This document shows, in pieces, positions 1 to 8,000 of a stretch of DNA of 64,000 nt. The notes below the pieces were generated by a model that had not been told where the DNA came from, did not search any database, and was given only the letters and a program-made list of their open reading frames with translations. Position numbers and translations under genes: made by a program. Origin of the DNA: Planococcus citri (Eukaryota; Arthropoda; Insecta; Hemiptera; Pseudococcidae); NCBI RefSeq assembly GCF_950023065.1, contig NC_088677.1, positions 12,046,001-12,110,000 on the forward strand, written 5' to 3'. Within the stretch, counting starts at the first letter, position 1, and the number at the start of each line of letters is the position of its first letter.

Positions 1-304
1 AATAAGCGCCCCGTCGGCCACGCCCTCGACGTGAGCGAGTGTCCGTGAGGCGGTTGTCATGGCGGCGTTCGTCGTGATGGTGCTCGTATTCATCGTAGTA
101 CCGGTTGTCGTAGCGTTCGTCGTAGCGGCCATCGCGGCGTTCGTCGTAGCGTTCGTCGCGGCGTTCGCTGCGGCGCCTGTTATGGTCGGGAAACCGGGCG
201 GCGGGCGGTGGAGGCCTTGCGTAAGGTTGCTCGCGGTAGCGGCGTTTGTTTGAGGTATCCCTGCGCCCACCGGCGTGGGTGCGGGGATACCTCTTTCCGC
301 GTTT
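1..304 (-). CDS. Arg-rich -1 frame extension of the RING ORF, partial
   Basis: In the -1 frame relative to the RING ORF, reading is open from 577 to the window edge and has no ATG near its start, so it would need a frameshift. From the slippery site onward the product is strongly basic: repeated Arg-Arg, Asp-Glu-Arg and Tyr-Asp-Glu-Arg words, ending in an Arg/Gly-rich stretch. This composition resembles nucleic-acid-binding tails. The zero frame over the same bases gives Thr/Ala/Asn-rich sequence and is also open. Both frames are low complexity because the DNA holds a roughly 12-bp GC-rich repeat (positions 60-175), so coding likelihood by eye is not decisive. The feature starts at the codon read after slippage. 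Confidence 0.5.
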
Positions 305-1071
305 TTTGACGGCTTCGGAGCTTTCGGCGTGACCTCTGGTGTACCGTTGTTGACCGGAGGTGGTGGCGGGAACGGTGACGGTATAAACCCCTGGCAGAGC
401 TCGTTTGTCGCCGCGGTGGTTGCCGTGGTCGTCGAAATCGGCGTCGTATTCGTCGGTAAGGTGGCCGTAATCGCCGGCAGCGAAGTTGGCGTCGTCGCAT
501 TCGAGCTGGTCGCAGATTGCTGGTTCAAGTGACTGGCTATCGCTGTGGAGCTCGGGAATAGCGATGACATTTTGGCTTTACGAAGTGCCTCGTATTTCGC
601 CGTAGTAGTTTCCAATTGAGCTTTTAAGCTCGCGATCATATTATTAGCATCAGTTAATTGTACTTCGAAATCTGACATTTTCTTGTACATGTCTTCGGAC
701 AAATCTTGTTGTAGTTCTTTGTCGGTATGTAACTGAGCGATTTCCCTACGTAAAGCTTGCAACTCGCCGGTTGCGGCTCCCGTAGGTTCAGGTGTTGAGA
801 TCTGAATACGAGTTACCTCTACCTTGTAGCAGATGTTCTCCTTCACGTCTCGTTCACAACCGATATGTGTACACCGAGTCAACTGCACGCCGGCAGGATC
901 TCGGAGTTCGGAGTCTTTGATCGCTTTCATGATGCAGCTCTTATGGTAAAGATGCTGGCATTTGGTTATGTAGATTGATTCGGGAACCTTTTTATCGCCT
1001 CCATATTGTTTGCCGTGTGATGTAATCACCAAACCGCATTTATCGCATGCGAGATGCGTAGATTCTGCCAT
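1..1071 (-). CDS. RING-H2-like finger plus coiled-coil protein, partial (runs off window)
   Basis: Read from ATG 1071-1069, this frame has no stop for 357 codons and leaves the window, so its true end is unknown. Residues 9-72 form a RING-like zinc-binding pattern: C9-x2-C12, C38-x-H40-x2-H43-x2-C46, C67-x4-C72. The last pair is spaced x4 rather than the usual x2. Residues about 100-170 are rich in Leu/Glu/Lys/Gln heptads and look like a coiled coil. The remainder is a Ser/Thr/Pro/Ala-rich tail with a proline run. RING domains commonly act as E3 ubiquitin ligases, but that activity is only an inference here. The start overlaps the stop of the preceding small ORF (TGATG). It lies on the same strand as pol and about 1 kb beyond it, with no LTR between, so it occupies the env position of the retroelement. 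It could also belong to a second, adjacent element. Confidence 0.75.
   Translation of the reverse strand, partial: MAESTHLACDKCGLVITSHGKQYGGDKKVPESIYITKCQHLYHKSCIMKAIKDSELRDPAGVQLTRCTHIGCERDVKENICYKVEVTRIQISTPEPTGAATGELQALRREIAQLHTDKELQQDLSEDMYKKMSDFEVQLTDANNMIASLKAQLETTTAKYEALRKAKMSSLFPSSTAIASHLNQQSATSSNATTPTSLPAITATLPTNTTPISTTTATTAATNELCQGFIPSPFPPPPPVNNGTPEVTPKAPKPSKNAERGIPAPTPVGAGIPQTNAATASNLTQGLHRPPPGFPTITGAAANAATNATTNAAMAATTNATTTGTTMNTSTITTNAAMTTASRTLAHVEGVADGALI
253..307 (-). promoter_or_regulatory. Candidate -1 programmed ribosomal frameshift signal
   Basis: On the minus strand the RING frame reads TCA AAA AAC, so the heptamer A_AAA_AAC (307-301) sits in exactly the phase needed for simultaneous -1 slippage. 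It is followed by an 8-nt spacer (300-293). Next comes a stem of nine perfect pairs (292-284 with 261-253), an internal loop that allows two G-C pairs, and a further five-pair stem (279-275 with 270-266) closed by a four-base loop. Heptamer, spacer length and stem all match the known architecture of retroviral -1 frameshift sites. Confidence 0.75.
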
Positions 1072-1280
1072 CACTGATAGTGGTTGGTATTTTCCGTGAG
1101 ATTATCCCACCATTCCAGGTAGGACAACTGAATCCATTTCGGCATTTCATTACCGTTGTTATTTCTAACGTAACATTTTCTGAAGATTTCGCCGTTGATT
1201 TTTCTAATCCGACATGTTTGACGAATGCGTTGCGTCGATATATTGTGCTCATGATGAACCACGTTCGGTTGGGCTTCCAT
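1071..1280 (-). CDS. Small ORF upstream of the RING ORF, 69 aa
   Basis: ATG at 1280, stop TGA at 1073-1071; an in-frame stop lies 12 nt upstream of the ATG. The product is not recognised. It is mixed basic and polar with two cysteines, and has an aromatic C-terminal part around a Leu-Glu-Trp-Trp stretch. No signal peptide or membrane segment is visible. Its stop codon overlaps the start of the RING ORF as TGATG, an arrangement known from termination-reinitiation in several retroelements and RNA viruses. A splice-acceptor-like TTTCTACAG ends at 1305, 25 nt before the ATG, so the ORF could be the first one on a spliced message. It could also be a chance ORF. Confidence 0.4.
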   Translation of the reverse strand: MEAQPNVVHHEHNISTQRIRQTCRIRKINGEIFRKCYVRNNNGNEMPKWIQLSYLEWWDNLTENTNHYQ

Positions 1281-2083
1281 TTTTTCGTTTCAATACAGCT
1301 GGCACTGTAGAAATCGATGAACAGTAATTTAATACGTTAATGATCCTCAAAATAGCTTCAATTATTCAAAAAGATCGCAATTTTGCTAAGAACAACTTCT
1401 AATTCGATCAAACTTTCCTTCGAAGTGATGAAATCGTGATAAGAGCACATTTTCGCCGGTGTTATTCCGTCTGAGTACATGCGGATGCGGTGGCTCACGT
1501 TTTTTGCCCGTAACGTAACGCGTAACGCTTTGAATAGCGTTATTTTTTTTTAAAAATCTGAGATTTTACTCAAATTTTGCGTTTTTAGCTATCTAAACCG
1601 AGTATTGGCTGTTACGTGGTTATTCCCTTGTGGAATATTTACGTGTCTAGTGATTCTCAAAGTTGGATTTCAGTTTTTTACCGAATTTCAACTTTGAAAA
1701 ATTCCAAACTCAGCCAATATTGTAGTTAAATTTCAGTTTTTTACCGAATTTTAACTTGTTGAGACTTGTACTGGAGCTTACGTGATTTGTGATTATTCAA
1801 AAATCTAATTATTTTCGAAATTGATCATTTGAAATGCCCCAGTCCGCGTTTACGTATGTTTGGTTGTGTCTTCTAGTCAAATTATTTGAAATTTAAAACT
1901 TTTTCTCGTATTTGTGATTCATTCTGACTGTTTTAATTTCCTGTTTGAAATTTTGCCAATCAAAATGAATTTACATTGTGACTTGGATTTCGGCGAATCC
2001 TGGTCTGTGGCGTATTTTGGTCACTATCTGGTTATAGTGTTCAAAATTTCCAGTTACGATTTTACAAAATAAATTGACTAATT
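1281..2083. other. Spacer between pol and the downstream ORFs
   Basis: About 800 bp with stops in all frames. It was compared by eye with the 5' LTR (12511-13220) and shares no recognisable block with it, so it is not the 3' LTR. It contains a short direct repeat: TTTCAGTTTTTTACCGAATT occurs near 1669 and again near 1731. Otherwise nothing specific is seen. Confidence 0.6.
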
Positions 2084-5000
2084 TCAGATTTTATTAAGTA
2101 ACCAGCCATTCATGGCGTTGGTAATTGTACTCTTTAAGAATTGAGCAATTGCATTTTCATTTCTAGGTATTTCACACTGAGGTGGAATTTCAACCTTTAT
2201 GATTTCCCCTTCCAGTTTATATTCTGGTGGGAGAGAAATGAAAATGTTAATTTCATTTTCCTCAGGATTAATCTCAACTGTGACTTTATTGACCTCTAAG
2301 TTTCTTGGTTCCACAGTGAAAACTTCTTGTAAGTCTTCTGTGAGCGAAAGTTCTGAGTCTTCAATAAAGTAACTTTTATATAGACTTTTTTCTGAGTAAT
2401 GATACGGAACAATCTGATGGAAATCATAGGTTCTTGGTGGTTCTTGACCCATACGCATTAGGCGTGCCTTGATTCTCTCAGATTTCCTTTGAGATTTAGT
2501 CAATTTATTTGGATCTTTTGCCGGTTGTGCGCTTCCTTCTGTCGTCAAATCTCCTGTTTGAGATTGCGACGTTGAAGGTTGCGGCTCCGCGGCGTTTGTC
2601 ACAATTTTAGGTGTCTTTGGAGGTCGACCTCGCGGTTTCCTAACAGAAGGAGCGAGTTGTGCACTTTGTTTGGGTGTGGCTGCGGATGCCCCAGTCGAAG
2701 TTGAGGATTCTAGTTGATCCTCTGTGCTCGTCTGAGTCTCCTCAGTGGCACTGGTATTTTGAGCTGAGTCATTTGGATCAACTTCCTCTCGTAATTCAGT
2801 GGATGTTGGTTCCGTAGACTGTTGGTTGGTTTTCACCTCACCATTTACTGCAGTTTCAGTAATCGGTGGGTTGTGCACTTCAACTTCCACTCGCAATTCA
2901 GTGGATGTTGAAGTGCTAGCTTGATCGCGTTTTTCAGCTCTTTGTTGTGCTCGAAGGTCGCGTGCTATATTTTCAAGCTGTCGTAAAATAGCAGGTGATG
3001 CTTCTGCAATATCACGCTCATTAATACCGACACCTTGCGGTGCACGAGTTGGCGGGTCGTCAACGTCTTCCTCGCTGTCAGACATTGCTTCGCGAGCTTT
3101 GAACAAAAATTCTTTGATTTTTTCTTCAATAGAACGCTGGTCTAGTAGAGATTTGAGACAGTCGCTTTTTTCCATGTCTTCGATGTTTTTACTAGTTAGG
3201 AATAGCGTTAACTGTCTTATGTTCGAAATTCTATCTACAGTTGTTCCATCTGTAGGTTTCAGAAGGTAACTGTTGAAACCTGACCATTTTATTACTATAA
3301 AAGGTCCATGTTTCTTTTGATAGAGTTTCGCAGCTGTTCGTTTTTCGAAACTTGACTGTTTGTGGTTGGTAATCAGAACCATATCGCCAGGTTGCAAATA
3401 TGTAGGATCAACGTGCGTTTTGTTGAAGCAATATTCTTCTTCAATACGCTTTTGACGTCTTTTTTCTCTAATAAATGCTTCAACGGCTTGGCGATCAGTC
3501 AAATTCCCGCTTCTGTCTTCTTGCCATTCACTCGTATACACAGCTTTTTTAGCTAACATATCTGCTATGATGTTAGTGTATTCTACTTTGCGTGCGTATA
3601 CGTGCTGAAATTCTACATCTTCGAGCTCTTGCCTGATAGCAAGAATACGTTGAAATAGTTCAGCATGGTGAACTGGCTTATTTCGGGAGTTCTTCCAATT
3701 ATTGGTTTTCCAAATTGAGCATGTGTTCGTTAGCGCTTTGATTACGTAATTCGAATCTGATAACAACTTTATCTTCTTCACACCGTTATCTCGTAATATT
3801 TCTAGCGCAATGATTATTGCCATTAACTCGGCATAATTGTTCGTAACCTGGAATTCTGTGCTCACAATCCTGTCAGATATGTTAGCAGTTGAACCCGGTT
3901 TGAAACAAATTCCTATTCCAGCAATAGCTTCGGGTGAGCCGTTTTTGGAACAGGCGCCGTCGGCTGTAACTCTGGCATAGCCATTGTTGTCGATAAAGAC
4001 TTCCTGTTCATCGGACGGGACGTCAAATATCTTGAGTTCGCGGCTTCGACATTCCTCAATGGTTATTGATGGAATTTGGTTGTTTTCATTTTGATCATGT
4101 AATCGTGCTAACGCATCTCGGAAGTTGAAAGTTCTAATTTCAGTAGGAAAACCTGGAATTGTCGTGTCTGGTATGAACCAAGCCTCGTTGGGCTTGAAAC
4201 CAAATGACGTAGGTGTGTTATTTATTTCGTTCTGGATTTCTCCAACGAATTTACTCCAACCAAGATGAGTGCGATATGGATCATAAACTTCGTTGAGTTT
4301 GACACGTAACTTATCGCCTATTACTCTCATTGTTCGTTCCACTGAAGAACTCTGAGGGTTGTAAGCTGTCGTGTGTGCAACTTTGATCTCGCATTTTTCC
4401 AGCAAATTGTACCAAGAGTCGGAAATAAATTGCGTGCCGTTGTCAGTGATCACTTTCTTGATCTTGACATCGTGGATTTCAATTTCAAATAAAATTGATT
4501 CCATTGCGTTGCAAACTACTTTCTTTTGAATCCTGTGCATGTCTCGAAGCCAGACACGACTGGTAAAGATTTCTTTTGCAACTAGCAAGTATTTCGGATC
4601 GTTCTTTAATGCTGGAACTGGTCCATATATGTCTACCGATAGCACGTCGCCAATGGCGTACGCCTCTATTTGAGCGTATTCCAGGACTTTGTGCTTCGCG
4701 TAGTTCTTGTTCACTTTGCATATAATGCAGGTGTTTGTAATATCGCGTATATACGCGAGTGAACTAGGATGGTAGTATAGTTGTCTAAAAATCATGTCTA
4801 ATCGATTTGCCCCAGTATGCCCATAGGCACAGTGTAGGTAGTCGACAGTGTCATACAATAATCGATCAGGTAAATATGGTACTTGCGATTTGTCTGGCAA
4901 AATTTTCATCAGACGTTTCTTACCATCGCGTGTGTACATTATGTCATAAATTTGTTTTTTACGAAGTGACGTACCCTGTTGCTTCTTATTATTTGCTGGT

Positions 5001-8000
5001 ACGTCTTCTTCTAAGACATCCATTATCTTTTTGCAATGTTTATCTCTAGCTTGTTCGTCCTCTATATTAGATAATAGGTCGAATAATCTAGGTACGTTTT
5101 CGTCCATAAATTTGCAATCCAGAGGTGGTAGGGCGGTCTTTTTACTGGCACCTGTGAGTTCATGATTGTCTTCCTTGTGAAAACCTTTCGTGAACCTGGG
5201 TACCACTTGGTTAATCATCAATAGATCGAGCTCTGTTAGCTCTTCTATGACGATATTTCCGACTACCAATTCTGGTGCTTTGATGTCGTATAACGCTTTA
5301 TTAGACAACTTCATGTCATAGATTAGATCGAAATTGCATATGGTTGTAACCCATTTTGCAGCTTTTCGGTGCGTTTTCGCCAGACTCTCAAATTCTTTGT
5401 AAATTGGGAGCAAATTGGCGCGCACGTGGACTCTCCTACTGAAAATCCACATCCAAATCTTTTTGATGACTGAGTAGAGTGTTAGCATTTCTTTGTCATA
5501 CAGCGTAAAGTTTTTCTGGTGCTCCTTGAAGCCAACAGAAATGAACATAATGATTTGCTTTTGTTCATCTTCCTTGTAGAAGAGAACTGCATTCATTGCA
5601 TCGTCTGTATAATGCGTATCCAAGAATAAGTCGCCCTCACGTGGAGGTTGTTTCAACGTGAATTCCTTCAAGTACTCCGATTTGAGTATGTCGAAGGCCT
5701 TCTGTTGAGCATCCGTCCAGACTATAGGGTCGTCGCCCTTTGTCAGTTCGTATATTGGGCTCAGGATTTGCATGTATCGGGGAATAAACGGCTTGTACAG
5801 CACGGTGTTCCCAACAAGAGCTAACACTTCTTTGTTGTTTTTAAGTACGAATTTGCCATGTTTCATATGGTCTTTCTCAAATTTCAGGAATTTTTCCTTT
5901 TTAAGGTCCTGTTTATCAATGTTTTCTTTGGATAAGACGAACCCCAAGTGGTCTGTGCGCCTCTTAAAAAAGTGGGTTTTGGTCGGATTCAGTTTTAATC
6001 CAGCCCGTCTTATTTTTTCGAATACACTGAGTAGTCTATCAAGTGTTTCTTTAAACGTAGTACCAGAGACTTTGACGTCATCCACAAACTTGGAGATGCC
6101 TTCTTCGTCCTTTAGCACTTGGTTTATCATATGAACAAACTCACCGCTCGAGATCTTCAATCCGTACGGTAGTCTGTTAAATTCGTATACTTGGCCGTTT
6201 ATTATGAACGCTGTATACTTTTTCGATTCTTCATCTAGCTCTAATTGCCAGAATCCGGACGTAAAGTCCAGTGTACAAAATAGACCATCAGGTGAACCAC
6301 TGAATATTACGCTATCGATTGTAGCGGGTTCAGTTAGTACGCATTGTAAAAAGTTGTTCAACTCGTCAGCTGCCAAACACAGTCGTATATCGCCATTCTT
6401 TTTAATGACGGGTGCGAGTGTATTTATAAAAACTGAACGAGATGGCCGAATTATTCGCAAATCTAACATCTTTTGAGTCGTCATATCGAGGGCTTGTTTT
6501 AACCGAGCTGGAGGTCTATATTTTTCACCTCGTGGCACTGCTAGGTGCCCCTCACCGGGGATAAAGTTGAAATGTACTTTTTCACCTTTGTAACATCCCG
6601 GATTCAGACTAAATATGTCTTGATAAGCATTGATCTTGTGCATGGCATCGTCTACCTCCTTTTGAGGTGCAATGCCAAGCTCTCGTATTTCAGCTAAATC
6701 TTCGATGAGATTTTTCTGCATAATACGAACTGCTTTGATTCGGTCTTCTTCAGGCTCTTTTAGCTTGTCTCTTGTAGACATGCTTGTGGCCATTAAATCA
6801 ATAGTTATTGTAGTGTGTTCAGGGATTTGCTCAATCTTAAATAAAGAGAGCGCATCTTTATACACATCTGGGTTTATAAATGCAATTGTAAAATGATCAT
6901 CATCCTTAGGTTCATGACTTACGCATCTCTGGCGGAAATGTAAGTGTAGATCCAAATGCTCCATGGCTACTCTTCCCAGTATGAAAGTGTTGCCAATGGT
7001 GTCCATTATGTAGAATGGTACAACGAATTCCTTTGGACCAAAATTAAATGTGATTTCAGCCAGAATTTGTGACGCTCGTTCAATTGCATTGTTGGCCATA
7101 CGTAGCTGCACGATGCGATCCATAACGATTTCGCGTACTGCATGTGGCACTTTCAACTTAAGTTGTTTCAGCACATTCCTTGAGATAACATTGGGAAGTG
7201 CTCCCGAGTCCAACTGAATGGCGACGATCTTATCACCTACTGTGATTGGAACGACGCAAGTTGGGTCATCGGTACCTTCGTTTACCACTAATGGTTTAGC
7301 TTTTTCTTTCAGCTGAGTTTCATCAAGGTGTGCGTTGTCAATCGCTTCGAGTGCTCGAGCTTCTTTAATTATTCGTTTTCGAAGTGCATGATGTCTCCAT
7401 TTCTTGTCGGCAGGTAGGCCTCTTATGAATTTCACGCGTGTTGTAGTCGTATCACTATTACACGGAAATGTCTTAATGCCATCCCTTGTTAACAATCTGA
7501 GCAATCTGTCTTTGGGAGGTTTCTTGATTATTGCATTTTTAACTCCAAAATCTCCGATTGGTCTTCGATCCTTCGCTCTATGGTGAATGTTCAAGACTTC
7601 AAAAGGAGTTGGAGAATAATCAAGTTCCGGAAACTCGTCTAATACGAGTTCTGGGTCCTCCATTATCAAACATTTGACATCCATCTCTCTTATGGATTTC
7701 TTAGTTTGATTTCCTTGTACTAAACCGTCGTCGTCAAGTTCTGTTAACTGAGCAGGACGGGTGTACTTGTCCGTGAATGTTTCATAATACTCCTCTGGTA
7801 ACATGCAACACGTTGGATCTCGTTGGCAATTAGGATTATTGCACGAGGTTCGATATTCCATAAATAAGGTTTTCTTTCTAGGTTCGACGACCTGACTACC
7901 TTTTAATGGTTCGTCCTTTGTTTCTTCCTCCTGCTTAGGTTGCTGTTCAGGCGGAGCCATGTACGTGTACGGAGGTTGCGGACGTTGTTGGAGAATCTTT

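Noticed and set aside
180..500. Arg-rich 106-codon minus-strand ORF in the third frame
   Set aside because: It lies over the RING tail, stops at 180, and is explained by the GC-rich DNA that keeps all three frames open; the -1 frame has the frameshift signal, this one does not.
1281..2083. 3' LTR of the retroelement
   Set aside because: No block of the LTR at 12511-13220 recurs here, and there is no polypurine tract next to terminal TG.
2084..3300. Chromodomain at the pol C-terminus
   Set aside because: No chromodomain aromatic cage pattern is visible; the tail is acidic, Ser/Thr-rich and carries an AT-hook-like motif instead.
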